DNA of 6,697 nt from Zoogloeaceae bacterium (GTDB lineage Bacteria > Pseudomonadota > Gammaproteobacteria > Burkholderiales > Rhodocyclaceae): contig JAITNI010000223.1 of assembly GCA_031290535.1 (NCBI GenBank), forward strand, positions 1 to 6,697, given 5' to 3'. The notes below the pieces were generated by a model that ran no database searches, had not been told where the DNA came from, and saw nothing but the letters and a program-made list of their open reading frames with translations. Position 1 is the first letter of the stretch; each line of letters begins with the position of its first letter. The position numbers and the translations under genes were made by a program. Positions 1 to 5,332 of this stretch are shown here, piece after piece.

Positions 1-718
1 CTTCTGCTTTGCGCTTGTCGAGCATGGCGTTCCAGGCGGCTTGTGTCGCTGTCGCCACCTGCGGCGCGTGGCGGGTGATTTCGTCGAGCATGACGCCCGC
101 CTGAAAGCAGAACATGCCGGAATTCCAGAGGAAATTTCCTTTTGCCAGATAATCCCGCGCTTTTTCCAGCGAGGGTTTTTCGACAAAGCGCACGACTTTT
201 CTGCCGCTGTTGAGCGGCTCGCCCGCCTCGATATAGCCGAATCCGGTTTCGGGGTGGGTCGGCGTGATGCCGAAGGCAACCAGTTCCTGTTGCTGTGCGC
301 ACTCGGCGGCGCGAACGACGGCGGCGACAAAAGCGGCCTGATCGCGGATCAGATGGTCGGCGGGCAACACCAGCATCAGGGCGTCACGTCCGTATGCTTC
401 GACGATCTGATGCGCCGCCAGGGCAATGGCGGGGGCGGTATTGCGGGCAAAGGGTTCGAGCAGGAAACGGTTTTTTGCTTCATCAATGCCTGCCTCGGCC
501 AGCACATCCCTGCTCATGAAGTAGTAATCACGGTTGGTGACAGTCAGGAGGGTATCCCCGCCCAAGGCTCCGGCAACCGCCATGGCGCGCCGATAGCTTT
601 TCAGGAGCAGGCTCTCGCCATCCGGGAGTTTCATGAAAGGTTTGGGATAGCCTTCGCGGGAAGCGGGCCACAAACGGGATCCCGCGCCGCCAGAGAGAAT
701 AACGGGAATGATGGGCAT
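1..718 (-). CDS. manC: Mannose-1-phosphate guanylyltransferase (ManC/CpsB type), 3' end outside window
   Basis: Makes GDP-mannose from mannose-1-phosphate and GTP in the cytoplasm, supplying mannose-derived sugars for capsule, exopolysaccharide or LPS. Translating the minus strand from the ATG at 718-716 gives 239 residues starting MPIIPVILSGGAGSRLWPAS, the nucleotidyltransferase signature, followed by REGYPKPF. Further on come EPFARNTAPAIA (about residues 88-99), LPADHL (about 118-123), the TGFGYIE segment and VEKP (the pyrophosphorylase FVEKP box), then GNFLWNSGMF. These are the hallmarks of the type II mannose-1-P guanylyltransferase family. Family members usually have about 470 residues with a C-terminal cupin-like isomerase domain; that half lies beyond position 1, so GMP-only and bifunctional PMI/GMP forms cannot be told apart. 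No Shine-Dalgarno sequence lies near the start: the closest purine-rich stretch (AAGG, 736-739) is 17 nt away. The start is only 9 nt after the stop of the upstream methyltransferase-like frame, which suggests translational coupling. The start is fixed by homology. Confidence 0.93.
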   Translation of the reverse strand, partial: MPIIPVILSGGAGSRLWPASREGYPKPFMKLPDGESLLLKSYRRAMAVAGALGGDTLLTVTNRDYYFMSRDVLAEAGIDEAKNRFLLEPFARNTAPAIALAAHQIVEAYGRDALMLVLPADHLIRDQAAFVAAVVRAAECAQQQELVAFGITPTHPETGFGYIEAGEPLNSGRKVVRFVEKPSLEKARDYLAKGNFLWNSGMFCFQAGVMLDEITRHAPQVATATQAAWNAMLDKRKAE

Positions 719-727
719 GAAAATTGA

Positions 728-985
728 CTAGTCCGCCTTGCAGAAATGATAGACTTGATGGGAGCCGCCGTACAGGTCGAGCCTGCGGGTGAGGAAACCG
801 GCGATGGATGCCAGAATGAGGAACACCGCCCCCGGTTTTGTCACACGCCGCATTTCAGCAAGGGCACGAGACTTGTCCAGAAAACGCTCCAGCGCCCCCA
901 ATCTTGCAGCGCCACGGCAATACTCGTTGTCGTAAAAGTCGCGCATGGCGTCATGTGAAGTCTCATCTTGCATGTTCCCTGTCAT
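728..985 (-). pseudogene. Internally deleted SAM-dependent methyltransferase remnant
   Basis: This 85-codon frame looks like pieces of a class I methyltransferase joined together. Residues 5-22 (MQDETSHDAMRDFYDNEY) resemble the N-terminal start of methyltransferases found in polysaccharide loci. Residues 29-55 (LGALERFLDK, then ALAEMRRVTKPGAVF) resemble the post-motif-II region, normally some 100 residues further into the protein. Residues 62-74 (AGFLTRRLDLYGG) resemble the segment after it, and the last residues (QVYHFCKAD) resemble the C-terminal tail. The glycine-rich SAM-binding motif I is absent, as is the region between the YGG segment and the tail, so catalysis is not expected. Both apparent losses leave the frame open. 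The ATG at 985 was chosen because AGGAAAG (991-997) sits 5 nt upstream; an in-frame ATG at 973 is the alternative and matches the family start better. The frame can extend to 1090, but that extension has no recognisable character. It overlaps no other gene and ends 9 nt before manC. Alternatives are a genuine small protein or an assembly artefact. The family alignment is from memory. Confidence 0.6.
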
Positions 986-1027
986 TCTGGCTTTCCTGAA
1001 AAATTTTCCGAAGACACTGACCGCATG

Positions 1028-1033
1028 ATTGTA
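1028..1033 (-). promoter_or_regulatory. Possible -10 element for the minus-strand methyltransferase remnant-manC transcript
   Basis: On the minus strand the hexamer TACAAT (5 of 6 to TATAAT) lies about 43 nt before the chosen start at 985. No convincing -35 box sits 16-18 bp upstream. An inverted repeat with ATTCT/AGAAT arms and a 5-nt spacer (1039-1053) covers part of the would-be spacer and could bind a regulator. This is a weak candidate. Confidence 0.22.
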
Positions 1034-1118
1034 CCCGTATTCTGCGCAAGAATCATCCGGGCGTGTGCAATTGCCCGTCCTAATCGCCATTCGTACCGTC
1101 CACGCGCGTGACAGCGCT

Positions 1119-1153
1119 CACAATCGCGCACAAATCGCGCTTGTGACAAATCG
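1119..1153. repeat. Short imperfect tandem repeats upstream of the rplM promoter
   Basis: CACAATCGCG (1119-1128) is followed directly by CACAAATCGCG (1129-1139), and a third partial copy GACAAATCG lies at 1145-1153, just before the -35 box at 1155. A 10-bp palindrome CACGCGCGTG (1101-1110) precedes them. CACAA (1129-1133) can also pair with TTGTG (1141-1145). Their position against the core promoter suggests activator or repressor binding sites, but short GC-rich repeats of this kind can arise by chance. Confidence 0.35.
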
Positions 1154-1154
1154 T

Positions 1155-1183
1155 TTGACAAGACCGGATCTTGTCCCTAGAAT
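1155..1183 (+). promoter_or_regulatory. Sigma70-type promoter of rplM-rpsI
   Basis: A perfect -35 hexamer TTGACA (1155-1160) is separated by exactly 17 bp from a -10 hexamer TAGAAT (1178-1183, 5 of 6 to consensus). Transcription would start near 1190, giving a 5' leader of only about 34 nt before the rplM ATG. That is too short for a large structured ribosomal-protein leader. The spacer contains a CAAGA/TCTTG inverted repeat (1159-1173). A near-consensus promoter fits the high expression expected of ribosomal protein genes. Confidence 0.82.
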
Positions 1184-1223
1184 TGCGCCTCTTTGAATTT
1201 TTGTGGGCGAAGGAATGCCAACA

Positions 1224-1652
1224 ATGAAAACTTTTTCCGCCAAATCCCATGAGGTCGTGCATGAGTGGTTTGTGGTTGACGCCACAGACAAGGTACTCGG
1301 GCGTCTCGCCAGTGTGATTGCTTCCCGCCTGCGCGGCAAGCACAAGGCCATCTACACGCCCCACGTTGATACCGGCGACTTCATCGTCGTCACCAATGTG
1401 GAAAAACTGCGCGTGACCGGCAACAAGGCCGATGACAAAAAATATTTCCGGCACACCGGCTACCCCGGCGGCATTTACGAGACCAATTTCCGTAAAATGC
1501 AACAACGCTTTCCCGGTCGGGCGCTGGAAAAGGCTGTCAAGGGCATGTTGCCCAAGGGGCCGTTGGGCTACGCGATGCTGAAAAAGCTGAAATGTGTCGC
1601 GGGCGCGCAACATCCCTACACCGCCCAGCAGCCCAAGGCGCTGGAACTTTAA
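1224..1652 (+). CDS. rplM: 50S ribosomal protein L13
   Basis: L13 is an early-assembling protein of the large ribosomal subunit that binds 23S rRNA. The product is 142 residues, the same length as the E. coli protein, and the family landmarks appear in order: MKTFSAK at the N-terminus, [16 protein letters not shown] (about 14-29), LRGKHKA with YTPHVDTGD, the VTGNKADDK segment, [13 protein letters not shown] [12 protein letters not shown], then [20 protein letters not shown] and a conserved HPYTAQQP tail. The frame could start further upstream at a GTG (1203) or ATG (1215). The ATG at 1224 gives the canonical N-terminus and has GAAGGA (1209-1214) 9 nt upstream. It is the first gene of a two-gene operon with rpsI, as in most bacteria, and is driven by the strong promoter about 40 bp upstream. 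Confidence 0.98.
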   Translation: MKTFSAKSHEVVHEWFVVDATDKVLGRLASVIASRLRGKHKAIYTPHVDTGDFIVVTNVEKLRVTGNKADDKKYFRHTGYPGGIYETNFRKMQQRFPGRALEKAVKGMLPKGPLGYAMLKKLKCVAGAQHPYTAQQPKALEL

Positions 1653-1662
1653 GGATAACCAC

Positions 1663-2055
1663 ATGGCAGTCAGCTATTACTACGGCACGGGGCGTCGCAA
1701 AAGCGCCGTCGCCCGCGTGTTCATGAAGCGCGGTTCCGGCGCAATCGTTGTGAACGGCAAACCTCTGGATATTTTCTTCTCCCGCGAAACCGGGCGCATG
1801 GTCGTGCGTCAGCCGCTGGAACTGGTCAATCAGCTGGAAGGCTTCGACATCAAGGTCAACGTCGCTGGCGGCGGTGAGTCCGGGCAGGCTGGCGCGGTAC
1901 GGCATGGCATTACCCGCGCCCTGATCGAGTTCGACGCCACCCTGAAAGCGGTGCTTTCCCGCGCTGGCTTCGTCACCCGCGACGCCCGCGAAGTGGAACG
2001 CAAAAAGGTCGGTCTGCACAAGGCGCGTCGCCGCAAACAGTTCTCCAAGCGTTAA
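1663..2055 (+). CDS. rpsI: 30S ribosomal protein S9
   Basis: S9 belongs to the head of the small ribosomal subunit; its C-terminal basic tail reaches towards the P-site tRNA. The product is 130 residues, identical in length to E. coli S9. Visible landmarks are [15 protein letters not shown] (about 6-20), the [15 protein letters not shown] segment, [19 protein letters not shown] (about 69-87), [20 protein letters not shown] and the arginine/lysine-rich end RRRKQFSKR with the conserved terminal SKR. The ribosome binding site (AAGGAT, 1651-1656) overlaps the TAA of rplM and lies 6 nt before the ATG, so the two genes are translated as a tightly linked pair. An intrinsic terminator follows 35 bp after the stop, so the operon ends here. 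Confidence 0.98.
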   Translation: MAVSYYYGTGRRKSAVARVFMKRGSGAIVVNGKPLDIFFSRETGRMVVRQPLELVNQLEGFDIKVNVAGGGESGQAGAVRHGITRALIEFDATLKAVLSRAGFVTRDAREVERKKVGLHKARRRKQFSKR

Positions 2056-2089
2056 AAAGTTCCTGTTGCGGAAGGCAAAAATCCTTCAG

Positions 2090-2121
2090 AAAAGCCGCCC
2101 GGTTGTTCCGGCGGCTTTTTT
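2090..2121 (+). terminator. Intrinsic terminator of the rplM-rpsI operon
   Basis: An A-rich left arm leads into GCCGCC-CGG (2094-2102), which pairs with CCG-GCGGC (2108-2115) around a TTGTT loop with one bulged C. A run of six T (2116-2121) follows directly. The stem is strong and the placement just after rpsI is right for rho-independent termination. Confidence 0.88.
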
Positions 2122-2196
2122 ATTTCTGGCCTGACAGGTATCATGCACCTCTTTCTTGCGGAAAAAAGCGCCATGCCGGGAATGTCTGCCCTTTTT

Positions 2197-2236
2197 GCCC
2201 CCTGTTGCGCCAGGGGCGTGGAGACGAAAAGTCTCC
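2197..2236 (+). promoter_or_regulatory. Two potential hairpins in the leader of the DUF6776-like gene
   Basis: First hairpin: GCCCC(C)TG (2197-2204) pairs with CAGGGGC (2211-2217) around TTGCGC, with one bulged C. Two bases later GGAGAC (2220-2225) pairs perfectly with GTCTCC (2231-2236) around a GAAAA loop. Neither is followed by a T run, so they are not terminators for the plus strand. They lie 37-77 bp before the next start codon, in a 218-bp gap between the rpsI stop and that start. If that gap is transcribed they would fold in the 5' leader. No known riboswitch class is recognised. A CTGACA box (2131-2136) and a TATCAT box (2139-2144) occur in the gap, but neither has a suitable partner. 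Confidence 0.35.
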
Positions 2237-2273
2237 GGCTTCTGTGTGCGCGTCTGCCGCGAAAGCGCTGCCC

Positions 2274-2984
2274 ATGTTGAAGCGCTGGCAACGTTTCCGG
2301 CATTATTTTGGCATTGGCGCGACGCAGCTGGAAGTGCATTCCCGCCTTGCCTGGGTGGCTTATGCGGCGAGTGGCGCGGGGATGGCTCTGCTGCTGGTGG
2401 CGGGAGCCTTTTTTCTGTCGCCGCGCAACCCTGCTTTGCCGCAGGAAGCGGCAACCTTGCAGGCGCGGATTGTGCATCTGGAACAACAGCTGGAACAGCG
2501 CGAAGCCACGCCGGTCGAACAGGAAGTCAGCTATAGCGCCCGCCGCCAGTTGTCAGAAAAACTCGGCGTCCTGACCGAGCAGCAGGCGGTGCTGGAAGAA
2601 GACCTGGCCTACGCGCTGCGTCTGGTGCCGGTGGGCGTACCGGAAGGGGGGACGCGGCTGGATCGGCTGATGGTGTGGCCCGACGCGGTCTCGAACCAGA
2701 CCTATCATTTCAGCGTGCTGGTCGGTTACACCGCCGGACGCAGCACACAGGAGTTCAACGGCGTCCTGAAATTCACCCTGACCGTGCTTCGGGACGGAAA
2801 AACGCTACAATTGTCCTGGCCGGAAAAAAATCAGGCCGATCATCCCGAATATCAGGTCAGCGTGCGCCAATGGACACGCAAGACGGGCGAACTGGAAATC
2901 GCGCCCGGCGATGTCTTGAAAAAAGTGGAACTGAAGCTCTTGCAGGGCAATGTCCAACGCGCGCTCGTCACTGTTACTTTATAG
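2274..2984 (+). CDS. Membrane-anchored coiled-coil protein of unknown function (DUF6776-like)
   Basis: The 236-residue product has a basic N-terminus (MLKRWQRFRHYF), one hydrophobic segment at about residues 26-48 (ending ALLLVAGAFFL), a predicted coiled coil at about 57-117 (heptad-like LQARIVHLEQQLEQ and later LTEQQAVLEEDLAYAL), and a C-terminal part rich in likely beta strands from about 125 to the end (for example TYHFSVLVGY and FTLTVLRDGKTLQLSW). This suggests one inner-membrane pass with the bulk of the protein in the periplasm. Its architecture and place before a bactofilin fit the proteobacterial DUF6776 family, which has no assigned function; the family name is from memory. The ATG at 2274 was chosen because it gives this topology. 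The ribosome binding site is poor (GAAAG, 2261-2265), and the open frame upstream runs into the rpsI terminator without conserved character. The bactofilin follows with an 8-bp gap, so the two are very likely co-transcribed. Confidence 0.8.
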   Translation: MLKRWQRFRHYFGIGATQLEVHSRLAWVAYAASGAGMALLLVAGAFFLSPRNPALPQEAATLQARIVHLEQQLEQREATPVEQEVSYSARRQLSEKLGVLTEQQAVLEEDLAYALRLVPVGVPEGGTRLDRLMVWPDAVSNQTYHFSVLVGYTAGRSTQEFNGVLKFTLTVLRDGKTLQLSWPEKNQADHPEYQVSVRQWTRKTGELEIAPGDVLKKVELKLLQGNVQRALVTVTL

Positions 2985-2992
2985 GAAGTCCC

Positions 2993-3466
2993 ATGTTCAG
3001 CAAAAAACACACCCCTCCCACAACCTGCAAGACGGATAGCCTCATCGGCAAGGGCACGCGCATTGAAGGCAATGTGTACTTCAGTGGCGGCCTGCGCGTC
3101 GATGGCGAAATCTGTGGTCAGGTGATCGCGGAATCCACGCCCGCGACGCTGATGCTGAGCGAACACGGCCACATTCACGGCCAGGTCAATGTCTCGCACC
3201 TGATTGTCAATGGGCACATCAACGGCCCGGTACGCGCCGCCGAGTTTCTGGAAATGCAGCCCAAGGCCCGGATTACCGGCGATGTGGAATACGCCATGAT
3301 TGAAATCCAGCAGGGCGCGGTCATCGAAGGAAAAATGTTGCTGACCGCCAACGCAGCGGCAAGCCATGACGACACCGCCAGCGTGACGTCCAGCGCGGCA
3401 AGGGACTACAATACTTTCTCGCGCCCACAAGAGGACACTGCCCCTCTGGAATCCAGCGCCGCCTGA
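2993..3466 (+). CDS. Bactofilin (polymer-forming cytoskeletal protein)
   Basis: Bactofilins polymerise without nucleotide into filaments, often at the membrane, and position cell-wall enzymes or other envelope factors. The 157-residue product has a short polar N-terminal tail, then the bactofilin beta-helix domain at about 15-118. It opens with [20 protein letters not shown] and [10 protein letters not shown], continues with the repeating hydrophobic-glycine pattern ([23 protein letters not shown]) and closes with GAVIEGKM. The last 35 or so residues are a low-complexity Ala/Ser/Thr/Asp tail, usual for the family. The ribosome binding site AGGAAG (2983-2988) overlaps the TAG of the preceding coiled-coil gene and lies 4 nt from the ATG, pointing to translational coupling. 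An M23 peptidase lies two genes away, matching the frequent bactofilin-M23 association. Family assignment is secure; the cellular role here is inferred. Confidence 0.94.
   Translation: MFSKKHTPPTTCKTDSLIGKGTRIEGNVYFSGGLRVDGEICGQVIAESTPATLMLSEHGHIHGQVNVSHLIVNGHINGPVRAAEFLEMQPKARITGDVEYAMIEIQQGAVIEGKMLLTANAAASHDDTASVTSSAARDYNTFSRPQEDTAPLESSAA
3383..3412 (+). promoter_or_regulatory. Possible internal promoter for erpA
   Basis: Inside the 3' end of the bactofilin gene, GTGACG (3383-3388, 4 of 6 to TTGACA) lies 18 bp before TACAAT (3407-3412, 5 of 6 to TATAAT). Transcription would begin near 3419, about 100 nt before the erpA start. This would let the housekeeping erpA be expressed apart from the bactofilin. 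No terminator separates the two genes, so read-through is equally possible. Confidence 0.28.
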
Positions 3467-3518
3467 AAGCGACGCCCCTTTTTTTTACCCCCCTCCCCCA
3501 ACTTTTCAGGAGTTTTCC

Positions 3519-3869
3519 ATGCATGAAGAACAAAACCCCGGCAATCCGATCATTTTTACCGACAGCGCCGCCAGCAAGGTGCGCGAGCTGATTGAGGAAG
3601 AAGGCAATCCCGAACTGAAGCTGCGCGTGTTCGTCACTGGCGGCGGCTGTTCCGGCTTTCAGTACGGCTTCACCTTTGAGGAAGCCTCGAACGACGATGA
3701 CGCCCAGTTTGAAAAGGGCGGCGTCACCCTGCTGATCGACCCCATGAGCTATCAATATCTGGTCGGCGCGGAAATTGACTACAGCGAAGGGCTGGAAGGC
3801 TCCCAGTTCGTCATTCGCAACCCCAACGCCACCTCCACCTGCGGCTGCGGATCTTCTTTTTCCGCCTGA
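3519..3869 (+). CDS. erpA: A-type iron-sulfur cluster insertion protein ErpA
   Basis: A-type carrier that receives Fe-S clusters from the assembly machinery and delivers them to apo-proteins such as the isoprenoid enzymes IspG/IspH. The 116-residue product has the HesB/IscA fold signature: [20 protein letters not shown] at about 11-30, [17 protein letters not shown] with Cys44, then [16 protein letters not shown] (about 73-88) and the C-terminal [10 protein letters not shown] with Cys108 and Cys110. These are the three conserved cluster-binding cysteines. The [14 protein letters not shown] form and the [15 protein letters not shown] segment favour ErpA over IscA or SufA. AGGAG (3508-3512) lies 6 nt before the ATG. 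It follows the bactofilin by 52 bp and ends shortly before a strong terminator. There is no evident functional tie to its neighbours. Confidence 0.96.
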   Translation: MHEEQNPGNPIIFTDSAASKVRELIEEEGNPELKLRVFVTGGGCSGFQYGFTFEEASNDDDAQFEKGGVTLLIDPMSYQYLVGAEIDYSEGLEGSQFVIRNPNATSTCGCGSSFSA

Positions 3870-3888
3870 GCGTCAAAAAGAGCGCATC

Positions 3889-3915
3889 AAAAAAGGGGCT
3901 TGCAGCCCCTTTTTT
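3889..3915. terminator. Bidirectional intrinsic terminator between erpA and the M23 peptidase gene
   Basis: AAAAAAGGGGCT (3889-3900) pairs perfectly with AGCCCCTTTTTT (3904-3915) around a TGC loop. Each strand therefore has a GC-rich stem followed by a run of six T. It lies between two convergent genes, 19 bp after the erpA stop and 21 bp after the peptidase stop, so it can serve both transcripts. Confidence 0.92.
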
Positions 3916-3936
3916 ATTGTCCTGCGCCAGTGGTTT

Positions 3937-5247
3937 TCACTCAAACCGCACAGCGGGCACATCCCTGAACAATTGCAGTTGCGCCAGTTGCGTGCTGGCC
4001 TGCTGGTCAAAAGCGGCCTGCTGGGTTTTGGCCAGAGGGATGGCGGTGGGGATGTCGATGGAGAGGGGATTGATGGCCTGCCCCTTGACGCGGAATTCGT
4101 AATGCAGGTGCGGGCCGGTGGCCCAGCCGGTGCTGCCAACATAGCCGACCAGTTCGCCCTGACCGATGCGGTCGCCTTTTTCCAGTCCGGCGGCAAAGCC
4201 GCTCATGTGCGCGTAGGCGGTCTGATAGCCGCCCGCGTGGGAGAGCAGCACAAAATTGCCATAGCCTTTTTGTGTGCCGATGAATTCCACCACGCCATCA
4301 CCCGTTGCCCGGATTTTGGTGCCGGTGGGCGCGCCGTAGTCAATGCCCTTGTGGGCGCGCCAGGTTTTCAGGATGGGGTGAAAGCGCATGGAAAAGCCGG
4401 ACGTCACCCGCGAAAATTCCAGCGGCGAGCGCAGGAACGCCTTTTGCAGCCGCTGCCCCCTGGCGTTGTAATACTGACCCTTGCCGTCCTGCTCAAAATA
4501 GAACGCCTGATAGGCCTGACCGTTATTGACGAACTCCGCCGAGAGAATGCGCCCGCTGCGGGCGGGACGGCCCTGATAGAACTGCATTTCGTAGACCAGC
4601 GTGAAGCGGTCGCCTTTTCTCAGGTCGCGGTGAAAGTCGATGTCGCCCGAAAAAATTTCCGCCATCTGCACGGCAATGGCATCCGGGATGTTGGCCCCAT
4701 CGGTCGCGCCGAACAGGGAATAGCGGATTTCGCCCGATTTGATGACCTGCCGGGTATCGACCTGAAGCGTCTCAATGCGGCTCGTCAGTTGCCCCTGCCG
4801 TCGTTCCACCAGCGTGACGCGCTCGCCATCCGGGAGGGGAAAAATGAGCCGGACGAGTTCGCCGTTTTCGTGGGTGTAGGCCGATACCACGCGCCCCGGC
4901 GCCAGCAGCCGGTGCAGATTCTGCAATTCCGGCGCGGTATGGATGTAGCGCCGCGCGGCGTCGTCATAGACGCCCAGACGCGCCAGCAGGCGATCAAAAG
5001 TATCCCCCCGGACGATGCGCTCTTCGCGCAAAAACCCTTCGTCCCCCAGAGAGAGCGGCGCGTTCGCCAGCAGGTTGAGCTGCTCGATGATCTCGGTTTG
5101 CCCGCCGGGCGGCAGGCTGGTGCTTGGGGTGGCGATGGCAACCATGCCAAGCGCCGAAAAAATCCCCGCGCCTGCCAGCATCCAGCGTTGACGCAACAAG
5201 CGTTCGAGAAATGTCTGCAAGTGGTTTACAATGCCGAGTTTGGTCAT
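3937..5247 (-). CDS. M23 family zinc metallopeptidase, MepM/Csd3-like murein endopeptidase
   Basis: Predicted periplasmic DD-endopeptidase that cuts peptide cross-links in peptidoglycan to allow wall growth or shaping. The 436-residue product has an N-terminal signal anchor at about 22-40, a LysM/OapA-like region at about 77-135 (IVRGDTFDRLLARLGV and later LHRLLAPGRVVSAY), a linker domain typical of MepM/Csd3 proteins at about 140-285, and the LytM peptidase domain at about 286-398. Zinc ligands are visible as HKGIDYGAP (His299, Asp303) and HLHYEF (His382); the other catalytic histidines would be His347 (AYAHM) and His380. All key residues are present, so it should be active. Length matches E. 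coli MepM (about 440) and the Neisseria homologue. The ATG at 5247 gives the signal anchor, but its ribosome binding site is weak (GTGATTC). It is divergent from tyrS and convergent with erpA. Confidence 0.94.
   Translation of the reverse strand: MTKLGIVNHLQTFLERLLRQRWMLAGAGIFSALGMVAIATPSTSLPPGGQTEIIEQLNLLANAPLSLGDEGFLREERIVRGDTFDRLLARLGVYDDAARRYIHTAPELQNLHRLLAPGRVVSAYTHENGELVRLIFPLPDGERVTLVERRQGQLTSRIETLQVDTRQVIKSGEIRYSLFGATDGANIPDAIAVQMAEIFSGDIDFHRDLRKGDRFTLVYEMQFYQGRPARSGRILSAEFVNNGQAYQAFYFEQDGKGQYYNARGQRLQKAFLRSPLEFSRVTSGFSMRFHPILKTWRAHKGIDYGAPTGTKIRATGDGVVEFIGTQKGYGNFVLLSHAGGYQTAYAHMSGFAAGLEKGDRIGQGELVGYVGSTGWATGPHLHYEFRVKGQAINPLSIDIPTAIPLAKTQQAAFDQQASTQLAQLQLFRDVPAVRFE
5204..5232 (+). 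promoter_or_regulatory. Possible tyrS promoter inside the start of the peptidase gene
   Basis: TCGAGA (5204-5209, 4 of 6 to TTGACA) lies 17 bp before TACAAT (5227-5232, 5 of 6 to TATAAT). Transcription would start near 5239, giving a leader of about 94 nt that runs antisense to the first few bases of the peptidase gene. A perfect TTGACA closer to tyrS (5295-5300) has no recognisable -10 box at 15-19 bp, so this upstream pair is the better, still weak, candidate. Confidence 0.3.
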
Positions 5248-5278
5248 GAATCACAACGAACGGGTCAACAATGGAGCC

Positions 5279-5287
5279 ATTCTAGCA
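5279..5287 (-). promoter_or_regulatory. Extended -10 promoter candidate for the M23 peptidase gene
   Basis: On the minus strand the sequence TGCTAGAAT matches an extended -10 (TGn followed by a hexamer 5 of 6 to TATAAT). There is no good -35 box 17 bp upstream, as is common for extended -10 promoters. Transcription would start near 5272, giving a leader of about 25 nt before the ATG at 5247. Confidence 0.45.
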
Positions 5288-5332
5288 AAAATTGTTGACA
5301 TCCGCCCCGGAAAAGAGATGGAGAAATTGTAA

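Noticed and set aside
41..727. 228-codon open frame on the plus strand opposite manC
   Set aside because: It lies antisense to a frame with clear nucleotidyltransferase motifs. Its own translation has no recognisable domain, so it is a by-product of GC-rich codon use.
1203..1223. Upstream GTG (1203) or ATG (1215) starts for rplM
   Set aside because: The family N-terminus begins MKTFSAK at 1224, and GAAGGA at 1209-1214 has proper spacing only to that codon.
1190..1223. Autoregulatory ribosomal-protein leader structure before rplM
   Set aside because: The predicted leader is only about 34 nt and shows no stem of useful size.
2103..2273. Upstream extension of the DUF6776-like gene by 57 codons
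   Set aside because: It would begin in the loop of the rpsI terminator, has no ribosome binding site, and gives a cysteine-rich stretch without conserved character.
3775..5298. 507-codon open frame on the plus strand covering the end of erpA and all of the peptidase gene
   Set aside because: It is antisense to an intact M23 peptidase with all zinc ligands, overlaps erpA out of frame, and crosses the bidirectional terminator.
5295..5300. TTGACA as the -35 box of a full tyrS promoter
   Set aside because: No hexamer resembling TATAAT lies 15-19 bp downstream; the sequence there is GATGGAGAAA-like and includes the ribosome binding site.
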